Shown here: piece after piece, positions 1 through 7,791 of the stretch | Position numbering within the stretch: position 1 is the stretch's first letter | Layout of the letters: every line of letters starts with the position of its first letter | Position numbers and translations under genes: made by a program | Origin: Sinorhizobium chiapasense | GTDB lineage: Bacteria > Pseudomonadota > Alphaproteobacteria > Rhizobiales > Rhizobiaceae | Assembly: GCF_036488675.1 (NCBI RefSeq) | Contig: NZ_CP133152.1 | Location: forward strand, 124,001-188,000 | Direction: 5' to 3' | Length of the DNA: 64,000 nucleotides | The notes under the pieces: model-generated | What the model was told of the DNA's origin: nothing | The model's input: only the letters and a program-made list of their open reading frames with translations | The model's database searches: none

Positions 1-613
1 CGACATTCTTCAGGTGCATTGAGCCGATGCGCTCCCAGACCTTGCCCATGTAGGCGAGCGGGTCCTGATTCCAGAAGGCGTGATGACCCGTATCGAAGCA
101 GAGCTCGATTTCCGTATCCTGGAGCAGGCGGTCGATCTGCTCTTCGAACTCCACCGCCGTTGCAACATGCGGATGGAAGGCGAGGGTGATGTTGAATCTT
201 TCGAGGAGCAGCGCCTTCGCGTCCCGCAGCATGTCTGTCATCGCCCGCCACTGCGCGTCGTCCAGTCGGCCGACCGCATGCGGCGGATAGACGTTGCCCT
301 CGTCCATGAGCGTAAAGGTGCGGGCGCCGAGGGCATGAAGCAGCGTGCCGATCCTCTCCGCATCCGCAAGCAGCTGCGGGCCGCTCAGAGTATCCGAGAA
401 GGTATGCACGTGCACCGTGCCGACGAGTTCAAGACCCCGGCCGGCCAGCGCGTCCTGCAGCGCTGCAGCATCGGTGGGCAGGAAACCGTAGGGGCCGAGC
501 TCGGTGCCCCGGTAGCCGGCCGCGGCGACCTCATCGAGATATTGCAGGGCGCGTACGCGCGGACTGTCGGGATAGAAGATGCCCCAGGAACACGGGGCGT
601 TGGACAGGAGCAT
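1..613 (-). CDS. Sugar phosphate isomerase/epimerase (TIM barrel), partial
   Basis: The gene runs off the left edge; 204 codons from the ATG at 611-613 are present. The start is supported by a GGAGGGC ribosome site five bases upstream. The translation begins MLLSNAPCSWGIFYPDS and contains YRGTELGPYGFLP, GLELVGTVHVHTFSDT, FHPHVATAVEFEEQ, ELCFDTGHHAFW and SMHLKNV. This is the xylose-isomerase-like TIM-barrel pattern of the IolE/sugar-phosphate isomerase family, with His and Glu/Asp at strand ends for a divalent metal. It is the last visible gene of the minus-strand sugar ABC operon, 10 bases after the PHP-domain gene, so it probably isomerises or dehydrates the imported sugar or a derivative. 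The substrate cannot be told, and IolE-like inosose dehydratase is an alternative. Confidence 0.85.
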   Translation of the reverse strand, partial: MLLSNAPCSWGIFYPDSPRVRALQYLDEVAAAGYRGTELGPYGFLPTDAAALQDALAGRGLELVGTVHVHTFSDTLSGPQLLADAERIGTLLHALGARTFTLMDEGNVYPPHAVGRLDDAQWRAMTDMLRDAKALLLERFNITLAFHPHVATAVEFEEQIDRLLQDTEIELCFDTGHHAFWNQDPLAYMGKVWERIGSMHLKNV

Positions 614-623
614 TCGAGCCCTC

Positions 624-2033
624 CTACGGCGCGAAATAGACGGGATTGGAAATTGCGCGGCGCAGCGGCTCGGCCTCGAGCTCCGCTTCGGTCAGGCCCC
701 AGGGAAGGGGGCCATCACCCACTGCCGCGCGAAACTCCTCGACGAGTGCGGCATGGCTGGCATGGGCCAGGATTTCGCAGCGCAGGAATTTTTGCGGGGC
801 GGCCTCGAGCGTGAGCTTCTGGTCAACCCCGTCGATCGGCATGCGCGCGATCTCGCCGCTGGCGTCGTACCAGGCCAGGAAATCGCCGGCCGCGCCCATG
901 ACATGCGCCTCGGCGCGGCCGCCAGAAACGATTGAATGAACAGTCCATCCCATCGGAGCGGCGTCGACCGTCAGCGCGAGGTGCGGGCCGCGAGGGCTTT
1001 CGGTGACGTAGCCGTGCCCCGCCTTCATCGCTGCGAGCACGGCATCCTCCGAGAGTTCCGGCAGCCACAGAACCGTTGTCGGACGGGCGAGCGCGAACGG
1101 CCCCTCCGGCTGCAAGCGGGCCGGCTGGTGATAGTCGCTGCCGCCGATGGCCGACAGCTTACGGCCCGATGCCAGCCGTTCCTGATAGCGCCGCAGCGAT
1201 ATCCAGTTGCGGGCAAACCAGGCCTGCTGCCAGACCTCCATGCAGTCGATCTGTGGCAAGTCGTAATCCCAGGGGATGGTCGGCTTGTCGTGGTTTATCG
1301 AGAGCAATCCGCCCTTCTCGTGCACGATCCCAGACAGCTTGTGCGCGTCCTCGCGCCTGGTCATGCGGAAGTCGATCCAGTCGTTGACGCCGAAGACGTT
1401 GGCGTGGCCGTCGGCCGTGGTCACTTCCATGGCACGCACGAAGACGAGCTCCGGCGAAGAGTGGGCATGGAAATAGCGTCGCTGGGTTATGGTGTTGTGG
1501 TCGGCCACGGCGAGAAAATCGAGCCCTGCCTGTTTCGCCGCGGCGTGCAAGAGTTCCGGGCTGCCTTTGGCATCCGAGTGGAAGGTGTGGCAGTGCAAGT
1601 CGCCCCTGTACCAGCCGGCACCTTCGCGAACGGGGCGCGGGCGTTGCGGTTGCGACATGTGCAAGCGCGGCGCGTCGTCGAATGCGAAGGCCAACTCGAC
1701 ATCTACCCCGTGCTCGGGAACCCGGTAGAGCCCCAGTATCACGCGCCAGGTACCGGCGGGCATCTCGCCATGGACATAGCCCGGCGTGGCGTCGTCGGTT
1801 GCCACGAAGAAGCGGTCGCGCGCGCCGCCGCTCCAGCCGCGGAAGCCTTGTTCGCTCGGGAAATCGCCAAACCGCGGATCGGCGCAGCCGAGATCGATGA
1901 TGCAGTCGCCCGCCCCCTCGTAGCGCATCGTCACGTCGAGGCGCGTCGTGCCCGCGGGCACGTCGAAAGGCACGTAGAAATAGGGCGAGCGCGCCTTGTC
2001 GACCGGTGTCAGATGCAGATTGCATTTCAGCAT
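624..2033 (-). CDS. CehA/McbA family PHP-domain metallohydrolase
   Basis: About 469 residues. The N-terminal third is a beta-rich region (YFYVPFDVPAGTTRLDVTM) as in CehA-type proteins. A PHP domain follows, with metal motifs GDLHCHTFHSDAKG, AVADHNTITQ, INHDKP and GGSDYHQP. PHP domains bind two or three metals and cleave phosphoester bonds. CehA and McbA are carbaryl hydrolases, but most members have unknown substrates and often sit in sugar-uptake operons as here. The start at 2031-2033 is preferred because it follows the ATPase stop directly (TGA-C-ATG). An in-frame ATG at 2049-2051 would add six residues and overlap the upstream gene. Role in processing the imported compound is inferred from the operon only. 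Confidence 0.85.
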   Translation of the reverse strand: MLKCNLHLTPVDKARSPYFYVPFDVPAGTTRLDVTMRYEGAGDCIIDLGCADPRFGDFPSEQGFRGWSGGARDRFFVATDDATPGYVHGEMPAGTWRVILGLYRVPEHGVDVELAFAFDDAPRLHMSQPQRPRPVREGAGWYRGDLHCHTFHSDAKGSPELLHAAAKQAGLDFLAVADHNTITQRRYFHAHSSPELVFVRAMEVTTADGHANVFGVNDWIDFRMTRREDAHKLSGIVHEKGGLLSINHDKPTIPWDYDLPQIDCMEVWQQAWFARNWISLRRYQERLASGRKLSAIGGSDYHQPARLQPEGPFALARPTTVLWLPELSEDAVLAAMKAGHGYVTESPRGPHLALTVDAAPMGWTVHSIVSGGRAEAHVMGAAGDFLAWYDASGEIARMPIDGVDQKLTLEAAPQKFLRCEILAHASHAALVEEFRAAVGDGPLPWGLTEAELEAEPLRRAISNPVYFAP

Positions 2034-2034
2034 G

Positions 2035-3144
2035 TCAGACCGGTTCCCCATCTGTCGGGAGCCGGGCTCCGGCCGGATCGAAGAGATGGATGTGTTCGGA
2101 GGAAAAACCGAGCGTCACGCTCGCTTCGAGCGCGATCACGTCGTCGGTGAAGATGCGGGCGGTAAAGCGCGCCGCATCGTCCCGCTCAAGCGTAACCAGC
2201 TTCTCCGGCCCCATATTCTCGTTGGCGAAAAGCTGGCCGGAGACAGTGTTTGCTTCTCCGCCGCGCGCGATCGACAGATGTTCGGGGCGAACACCGAGGG
2301 TCAGCTTGCTGTTGTCTTTCAACACTGCGGCAACCGCGCGTGAGATCGGCAACGGCGCGACGGAAACCCGATCCGCTTTCAGGTGGAGCGCGCCGTCGGC
2401 GATCATCGCCTCCACGGGCAACAGGTTCATCGGCGGGCTGCCGACGAAATTGGCGACGAAGGTAGTGGCGGGCCGGCGGTAGACCTCCATCGGCGGCGCG
2501 TATTGCACCACCTTGCCAGCGTCCATCACCGCGACCCGGGTGGCAAGCGCCATGGCTTCGGCCTGGTCGTGAGTGACGTAGACCGCCGTCATGCCCATGT
2601 CGCGCTGCAGATGGTTGAGGAAGCCGCGCGCCTCCAGCCTGAGCTTCGCGTCGAGATTGGAGAGGGGCTCGTCGAAAAGATAGACCTCGGACGGATAGAC
2701 CAGCGCGCGCGCAAGCGAGGTACGCTGCTGCTGGCCGCCGGAGATCTGCGAGGGCATGCGTTCCATGAGGTGGCCGATCTTCAGCACATCCGCCACTTCG
2801 CGGGCCCGTGCATGGCGCTTGGGTTCGGCTTCGCCGCGCACCTTCAGCGGATAGGCGATGTTGTCGGCGAGGTTCATGTGCGGGTAGAGCGCATAATCCT
2901 GGAACACCATGGAGATCTTGCGGTCCTTCGGATGCAGGAAGGTGACGTCGCGGTCGCCGATCAGCAGTTGGCCGGAGGTCGGCGTCTCCAGCCCGGCGAT
3001 CATGCGCAGGGTCGTCGTCTTGCCGCAGCCGGAAGGGCCGAGCAGGCATACAAATTCGCCGTCGTGCATTTCGAGGTTGAGATCCGAGACGGCGACGAAC
3101 TCGCCGAATTTCTTGCCGATGCTTTTGAAGCGTATGGAAGCCAT
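2035..3144 (-). CDS. Carbohydrate ABC transporter ATP-binding protein (UgpC/MalK type)
   Basis: 369 residues, normal for the MalK/UgpC group. It has Walker A GPSGCGKTT near residue 37, Q-loop VFQDYALYPHMN, ABC signature ISGGQQQR, Walker B VYLFDEPLSNLD and the switch histidine in VTHDQAEAMAL. A C-terminal TOBE/regulatory region from about residue 240 contains LGVRPEHLSI. It energises the two permeases encoded immediately upstream in the same operon (gap of 6 bases to the MalG-type permease). The signature begins ISGGQ rather than LSGGQ, which is common and not disabling. Confidence 0.95.
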   Translation of the reverse strand: MASIRFKSIGKKFGEFVAVSDLNLEMHDGEFVCLLGPSGCGKTTTLRMIAGLETPTSGQLLIGDRDVTFLHPKDRKISMVFQDYALYPHMNLADNIAYPLKVRGEAEPKRHARAREVADVLKIGHLMERMPSQISGGQQQRTSLARALVYPSEVYLFDEPLSNLDAKLRLEARGFLNHLQRDMGMTAVYVTHDQAEAMALATRVAVMDAGKVVQYAPPMEVYRRPATTFVANFVGSPPMNLLPVEAMIADGALHLKADRVSVAPLPISRAVAAVLKDNSKLTLGVRPEHLSIARGGEANTVSGQLFANENMGPEKLVTLERDDAARFTARIFTDDVIALEASVTLGFSSEHIHLFDPAGARLPTDGEPV

Positions 3145-3150
3145 GGAACC

Positions 3151-3981
3151 TTAAGCCTTGATACCGCCGAAGAACCGGAAACCGAACTTCCAGCTTACGA
3201 ACAGGTAGAGAATGATGACGGGAAGCGAATAGAGCAGGGAATAGGCGGCGAGCAGCGTGACGATCGGGGTTCCCGCCTCCGAATAGAAGGAATAGATCGC
3301 CACCGAAGCGGGCATCTTTTCGCTGGAGCGCAGCAGGATGAAGGGGATGAGGAAGCTTCCCCAGATGCTCACGAACGCCCATACGACGACAACCACGATG
3401 CCCGGGCGGATGACCGGCAGCGCGACGTCGAAGAAGGCCTGGACGGGCGAGGCTCCGGCGACCATGGCGCTCTCCTCGTAGCTCTTCGGGATGCTGTCGA
3501 TGAAATCGCGCAGGATGAACATGGCGGTCGGCAAAAGCCCGCCGGCGAAGACGAGGATCACTGCGATCTGTGTATCGATGAGGCCGATACCGTTGATGAT
3601 GAGGAAGATCGGTACCATCGCCGCCGACCCCGATACGACGGAGGAAAACAGCAGCAGGATGTAGGTGATGACGCTCTTGCCGGGGATCGGTGAGCGTGAC
3701 AGCGCATAGGAAGCAAGCGTGGCGCCAGCACCCACGAGGATGACGCCACCGGCGCTCTGGACGAGGGAGTTCCAGAGGCCCCGCATCGCGAAGCCGTTCT
3801 CAAACACCGTCTCGAAATTGGCGAGCGAGAACGGGTCCGGAATGGAAAGGCCCAACTCGGCGCGCGGGTTGAACGGCGCGAAGATGAACCAGACGAGGGG
3901 CAGGGCGAAGAAGACCCCGATCAGCGCCGTCGCCGCCGAAAAGCCGATGCGGGTGAAGTAGAGGCCGAGGTAACGAGTCAT
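3151..3981 (-). CDS. Carbohydrate ABC transporter permease (MalG type)
   Basis: 276 residues from the ATG at 3979-3981 (MTRYLGLYFTRIGF). This start overlaps the stop of the preceding permease by an ATGA junction; a longer reading frame upstream is an artefact of the neighbouring gene. Several hydrophobic spans are visible, and the binding-protein-dependent permease EAA loop is present as SYEESAMVAGASPVQAFFDV, which contacts the ATPase. It pairs with the MalF-type permease to form the membrane channel. The substrate is probably a mono- or oligosaccharide; the sequence does not say which. Confidence 0.93.
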   Translation of the reverse strand: MTRYLGLYFTRIGFSAATALIGVFFALPLVWFIFAPFNPRAELGLSIPDPFSLANFETVFENGFAMRGLWNSLVQSAGGVILVGAGATLASYALSRSPIPGKSVITYILLLFSSVVSGSAAMVPIFLIINGIGLIDTQIAVILVFAGGLLPTAMFILRDFIDSIPKSYEESAMVAGASPVQAFFDVALPVIRPGIVVVVVWAFVSIWGSFLIPFILLRSSEKMPASVAIYSFYSEAGTPIVTLLAAYSLLYSLPVIILYLFVSWKFGFRFFGGIKA

Positions 3982-4889
3982 GCAGCCACTCCCTTGGCGC
4001 GGCGGCGCATCACCCAGAGATAGAAGAGGGCGAAAACGAGATTGATCAGCATGACGACCACGCCGACCGCCGCACCCTTGCCGAAATCGAAATCGCGGAA
4101 GGCGATGCGGTAAGTGTAGATCGGCAGGATCTCGGTGCGATAGGACGGCCCGCCACTCGTCAGCAGGAACGGCGTGAAGACATTGAAACTCCACATGGTG
4201 ATGAGGATCAGATCCGTCACCACATGGCCACGGATGAGCGGCAGGCCGATATCGCGGAATTTCTGCCAGCTCGAAGCCCCGGCCACATCCGCCGCCTGGA
4301 AATAGCTTGGCGGAATGGAGGAGAAGGCGGAGTTGAACAACATCATGGAAAAGGCGGTGCCGCGCCAGGTGTTGAAGACGACGATCGCCCAGAAGGGAAA
4401 GGACAGGAGCCAGTCACCCGGCGGGAAGCCCAACGCTTCCATGATCATGTTGAGCGTACCGTTCTCGTAGTCGAGAAAGGCGAACCATGCGAAGGCGATC
4501 ACCACCTCGGGAAGGATCCAGGCACCGATCGCCACGGTCTCGGTCAGGTGCTTCAGCGATTTCGGCACCGACTGCAGCAGCCATGCTAGCAGCATCCCGA
4601 GTGCGGCCTGGCCCACGACCGCCGACAGCAGAACGAACTCAATGGTAAGGATCAGCGAGGAGCCGAATTCGCCGCGCGTGAAGAAGGTCGCCGCGTCAAA
4701 GAGCGAGAAGTAATTGGCCAGCCCCACGAAATCCGGATCCACCGCCGTGCGGCCCAGCAGCGAGCGGTTGGTGAAGGAAACAAAGATGACCCAGAAGAAC
4801 GGCGCGATGACGAAAGCGCCGATCAGAAGTCCCGCCGGGGCGAGGAAGGCGACCCCGGTGCCGCGGGATAGAAGGGAAAAGGATTTCAT
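3978..4889 (-). CDS. Sugar ABC transporter permease (MalF type)
   Basis: 303 residues with about six membrane spans (for example GLLIGAFVIAPFFWVIFVSF near the N terminus). The EAA loop is SYFQAADVAGASSWQKFRDI around residue 200. This is the first permease of the pair and lies downstream of the binding-protein gene. Between the two is a 96-base gap holding a 13-bp perfect hairpin (4904-4943), a common device for keeping binding-protein mRNA more abundant than permease mRNA. It overlaps the next permease by four bases, indicating translational coupling. Confidence 0.93.
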   Translation of the reverse strand: MKSFSLLSRGTGVAFLAPAGLLIGAFVIAPFFWVIFVSFTNRSLLGRTAVDPDFVGLANYFSLFDAATFFTRGEFGSSLILTIEFVLLSAVVGQAALGMLLAWLLQSVPKSLKHLTETVAIGAWILPEVVIAFAWFAFLDYENGTLNMIMEALGFPPGDWLLSFPFWAIVVFNTWRGTAFSMMLFNSAFSSIPPSYFQAADVAGASSWQKFRDIGLPLIRGHVVTDLILITMWSFNVFTPFLLTSGGPSYRTEILPIYTYRIAFRDFDFGKGAAVGVVVMLINLVFALFYLWVMRRRAKGVAA

Positions 4890-4903
4890 CCGACCTCCTG
4901 CTT

Positions 4904-4943
4904 CCGCGCATATGGGTGTCTCCTGCCGACCCCATATGCGCGG
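4904..4943 (-). other. Intercistronic hairpin between binding-protein and permease genes
   Basis: Perfect 13-base inverted repeat CCGCGCATATGGG / CCCATATGCGCGG (arms 4904-4916 and 4931-4943) with a 14-base loop. There is no T-run after it in the direction of transcription, so it is more likely an mRNA-stabilising or partial-attenuation stem than a full terminator. Confidence 0.7.
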
Positions 4944-4985
4944 AGGATTGTCATCTGCCTGTGAGATGCGGGCGGCCGCAGTCCG

Positions 4986-6338
4986 TTAGAGCAGGCTTAC
5001 GGTGTTTTCCTCGCCCACGATCCGGATCACGGCCTCGCGATAGCGGCTCATGGCCTGTTCCGGCGACAGTTCGCCTGAGACGACCGCCTCGGTCATGCGC
5101 TGGACCTCGGCCGAAACGGCATTGTATTTGGCGTCGTTTGGCCGCGCGGTGGTGAGCGGCAGCAGCGCCTGCGAGGTTTCGGCAAGGAAGGGCGCTTCGG
5201 CGATTTCCACGTCGTCGCGAATACGGATGCGCGGTTCGTATTTCTGGAACTCGGCGAGCTGTTCCTTGCTGTTCATGAAGGCGAGCAGTTCCCAGGCCAA
5301 TTCCTTTTCATCGGAATTGGGATTGAGGACGAAACCCGTGCCGCCGGAGATCGTCACGAAGTCCTGGCCGCGGATGCCCTTGCCGGGCTCCTTGGCAGGC
5401 ATCTTTGCCCAGGTCATCACCTCATCGCGATTTTCGACGGCAAATTCGGAGTCGGATGCGGTGACCGAGCGATAGAACCAGTCGCTTTCGAGAAGCAACG
5501 CGGTCTTGCCATCGCGGAAGTTCGCAAACGTGCGGTTGCGCCCGTCGCCCAACAGTTGGGCCCGCTGGTCGCCGAGCTTCTCGTCCACATAAACGGTCTT
5601 GTAGAGATTGAGTGTGTCGAGAATGCCCTGGCTCGAAACGATGTAGCGGCCCTTGTCGTCGGTGACCTCTTCGCCCGTGCCGAGCAGCGCCATCCAGTAG
5701 CCCTGCATGGTGGTCGCCTCGCCCATCGGCACGCCGGCGTTGATCTGCAGCGGGAAGGAGTCGGGCTTCTTGGCCTTGAGCTTGCGGGCGGTGTCGAGCA
5801 GATCCGCCCACGACTTGGGCTGCCAGCTTGCGGGGTCGATGCCGGCCTCCTTCAAGAGATCGGCGCGCACGAAGATCACGCGCACATCGGTGCCGAGCGA
5901 AAGGCCGTAGGCTTTGCCCTGATAGGACATCAGCGCCTTGGACCCCTCGGTAATATGGCTCCAGCCGTCCCATTTCGTCACGGCATCGCCGGCCAGTTCG
6001 TCGAGCGGCTTCAAAAGCCCGCCCTCGACGAAACTCGGGATCAGGAAGCCGTCGAAGCCGGCGACGTCCGGTCCGGCGCCGGTGGAAAAATCGAGGGCGA
6101 GCTGCTGGGTCAGCTGCTCGTCGGAACCGGCGAATTCGGTCAGGGTGACCTTGACCCCGTCACCTTTCATCTTGGTAAAGCCGGGAATGACGCTTTTCTT
6201 GACCCAAGCGGCGAGTTCGGAGTTCACGCCACCCTCGACGCAGCGGCAGGTGATCGAAAGGTCGGCGGAGATTGTCGGTGAGGCGAACGTCGTCGCCGCT
6301 GCGAGACTCAGCCAGAATGCATGCAGGTGAATGCGCAT
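4986..6338 (-). CDS. Extracellular sugar-binding protein of ABC transporter
   Basis: 450 residues from the ATG at 6336-6338, preceded by an AGGGAGG ribosome site. The precursor starts MRIHLHAFWLSLAAATTFAS, a signal peptide with probable cleavage after SPTISA. The mature part has the family-1 solute-binding fold pattern: DVAGFDGFLIPSFVEGGLL, GKAYGLSLGTDVRVIFVRAD, GTGFVLNPNSDEKELAWELL. It captures the substrate in the periplasm and delivers it to the downstream permeases. A CRC motif near the mature N terminus (SITCRCVEGG) is unusual for this family. The promoter region carries a LacI-type operator at 6432-6445. Confidence 0.92.
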   Translation of the reverse strand: MRIHLHAFWLSLAAATTFASPTISADLSITCRCVEGGVNSELAAWVKKSVIPGFTKMKGDGVKVTLTEFAGSDEQLTQQLALDFSTGAGPDVAGFDGFLIPSFVEGGLLKPLDELAGDAVTKWDGWSHITEGSKALMSYQGKAYGLSLGTDVRVIFVRADLLKEAGIDPASWQPKSWADLLDTARKLKAKKPDSFPLQINAGVPMGEATTMQGYWMALLGTGEEVTDDKGRYIVSSQGILDTLNLYKTVYVDEKLGDQRAQLLGDGRNRTFANFRDGKTALLLESDWFYRSVTASDSEFAVENRDEVMTWAKMPAKEPGKGIRGQDFVTISGGTGFVLNPNSDEKELAWELLAFMNSKEQLAEFQKYEPRIRIRDDVEIAEAPFLAETSQALLPLTTARPNDAKYNAVSAEVQRMTEAVVSGELSPEQAMSRYREAVIRIVGEENTVSLL

Positions 6339-6431
6339 CGCGATTTTCCTCCCTTCGCGATTGGTTCGGGCCGGCTCCCGCGGCCCACGAAAGGCCGCCC
6401 GACAAGTGCCGTCGTCCCTCGTGTTGAAAAG

Positions 6432-6445
6432 TGAACACGTTTTCA
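6432..6445. promoter_or_regulatory. Predicted LacI-family operator in the binding-protein promoter
   Basis: TGAACACGTTTTCA, a 14-base near-palindrome (6 of 7 pairs) with a central CG as in LacI-family operators. It lies about 95 bases upstream of the binding-protein start. The identical 14-mer recurs at 6596-6609 across the start of the divergent LacI-type gene, which makes it the likely binding site of that regulator. Confidence 0.7.
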
Positions 6446-6590
6446 TTTTGGCGTCAACCCGAGGCGAGCCGAAATCACTTGCCGGCGCGCACGCGGCGGG
6501 AGTATCGCGCCGAAAGCGCTGAGAACGTGGGACATTTTGCGGAATCGCCCGTGTGGGACTTGACCGACCGAGCCGCGTGCGAAAGGATAG

Positions 6591-7688
6591 ATGGATGAAC
6601 ACGTTTTCAGTTTGCGAGAAAATCAGGTCGATCGCTTGACCAACAAACTCAACGAGACGCCGCAGCGCATCACGGCGGAAACGGTGGCCGAGGCGGCCAA
6701 GGTCTCTCGGGCCGCCGTTTCGCGCGCCTTCAATCCGGACGCGCCGCTGAAGCCGGAAAAGCGGGCAAGCATCCTGAGGATCGCCGAGGAACTGGGCTAT
6801 GTTCCCGATCGCGCAGCGCGCGCGCTCGTGACCCGGCGCACCCACCTCGTTGGCATGATCGTGCCCGACGTCTGCAGTCCCTGGGAAAGCCAGGAGATCG
6901 ACGCGCTCACCACTGCCCTCCAGGCTGAAGGCTTCGCCACGCTGCTCTTCAAGACGCGCACGGATTTCAGCATGGACGAGACGCTGCTCGCCTACATGCG
7001 CGGCTTCAATCCGGACTCTGTGATCGCCTTCACGGAGAACGTCCGCCCGCCCATCCTTGCCCGCTTCCTCGACCGCGCAGTGCCGATCTACATCAACTAC
7101 CTGATGGACGAAGAACCGGCGGGTGGATTGCGCACGCGCGAGCCGGAGGCGCTCTATGACCGGATCGATGTCGACCAGTGGGAGGGCATGGAGCAGGCGG
7201 TGGCGCTTCTTGCCGGCTACGGCTGCCGGCGCATCGCCTATCTGTCCGGCAAGCGTGATTCACTTGCCGAGCAGGCCCGTCGCCGGACGTTGGAAGTGCT
7301 GATGGCGCGGCGGGGCCTGAACCCGCCGATCATCATCCCCGGCGATTTCAGCTACGACACGGGCCATGCCGGCACGCTAGATCTCTTCCGCCTTGGCGAA
7401 GGGGCGGACGCCGTCTTCGCCGCCAACGACGAGAGCGCCTTCGGCGCGCTCGACGCGCTGCGCTACGAATTGAAGCGGCGCGTGCCGGAGGACGTGAAGG
7501 TGGTCGGCTTCGACGACATCTCGCAGTCGCACTGGCGCAGCTACAACCTGACGACCGTGAAGGTGGATCTCGAGGCGCGCACGCGCGCACTCGTCCGATT
7601 GATCCTGCGTCGCCTGAAGGATCCGGCGGCGTCAGCCCTTTCCGAAACCGTGCGCACGCGGCTCGTGGTGCGCGGCACCGTGGGTTAG
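6591..7688 (+). CDS. LacI family transcriptional regulator of the sugar operon
   Basis: 365 residues. The helix-turn-helix is ITAETVAEAAKVSRAAVSRAF (residues about 26-46), followed by a hinge and a periplasmic-binding-protein-like sensor domain with HLVGMIVPDVCSPWESQEI and VVGFDDISQSHWRSYNLTTV. It probably represses the divergent sugar ABC operon until an imported sugar binds. The ATG at 6591 has GAAAGGA just upstream. The 14-base operator lies inside the first codons, implying autorepression, and the unusual 25-residue leader before the HTH leaves open a later start. The stop TAG at 7686-7688 coincides with the beginning of a palindromic repeat. Confidence 0.9.
   Translation: MDEHVFSLRENQVDRLTNKLNETPQRITAETVAEAAKVSRAAVSRAFNPDAPLKPEKRASILRIAEELGYVPDRAARALVTRRTHLVGMIVPDVCSPWESQEIDALTTALQAEGFATLLFKTRTDFSMDETLLAYMRGFNPDSVIAFTENVRPPILARFLDRAVPIYINYLMDEEPAGGLRTREPEALYDRIDVDQWEGMEQAVALLAGYGCRRIAYLSGKRDSLAEQARRRTLEVLMARRGLNPPIIIPGDFSYDTGHAGTLDLFRLGEGADAVFAANDESAFGALDALRYELKRRVPEDVKVVGFDDISQSHWRSYNLTTVKVDLEARTRALVRLILRRLKDPAASALSETVRTRLVVRGTVG
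6596..6609. promoter_or_regulatory. Second copy of the LacI-type operator, overlapping the regulator start
   Basis: Exact second copy of TGAACACGTTTTCA found at 6432-6445. It begins five bases after the A of the proposed start codon of the regulator gene. Binding here would block transcription or elongation of the regulator gene itself, and two sites about 164 bases apart could support looping. Confidence 0.65.
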
Positions 7689-7772
7689 GTCATTTCACAG
7701 TTCCATTGAAACAGTGAAATGATCTAACCCTTTGAATCTACGCAATTCCGGACGGAAAGCCGTTACACACTC
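7686..7772. repeat. Intergenic palindromic repeat, copy 1
   Basis: Inverted arms TCATTTCAC / GTGAAATGA (7690-7698, 7714-7722), followed by CTTTGAAT and a stretch with ACGCAATTCCGGACGGAAA and CCGTTACACACT. The same composite occurs at 11077-11165. The first three bases are the TAG stop of the LacI-type gene. Confidence 0.8.
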
Positions 7773-7791
7773 CAAGCACAAAGGCAGTGCA

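Noticed and set aside
7732..7791. N-terminal extension of the DUF5054 protein from TTG 7732
   Set aside because: These codons are repeat sequence shared with 11118-11165; the family-conserved region starts after the TTG at 7792.
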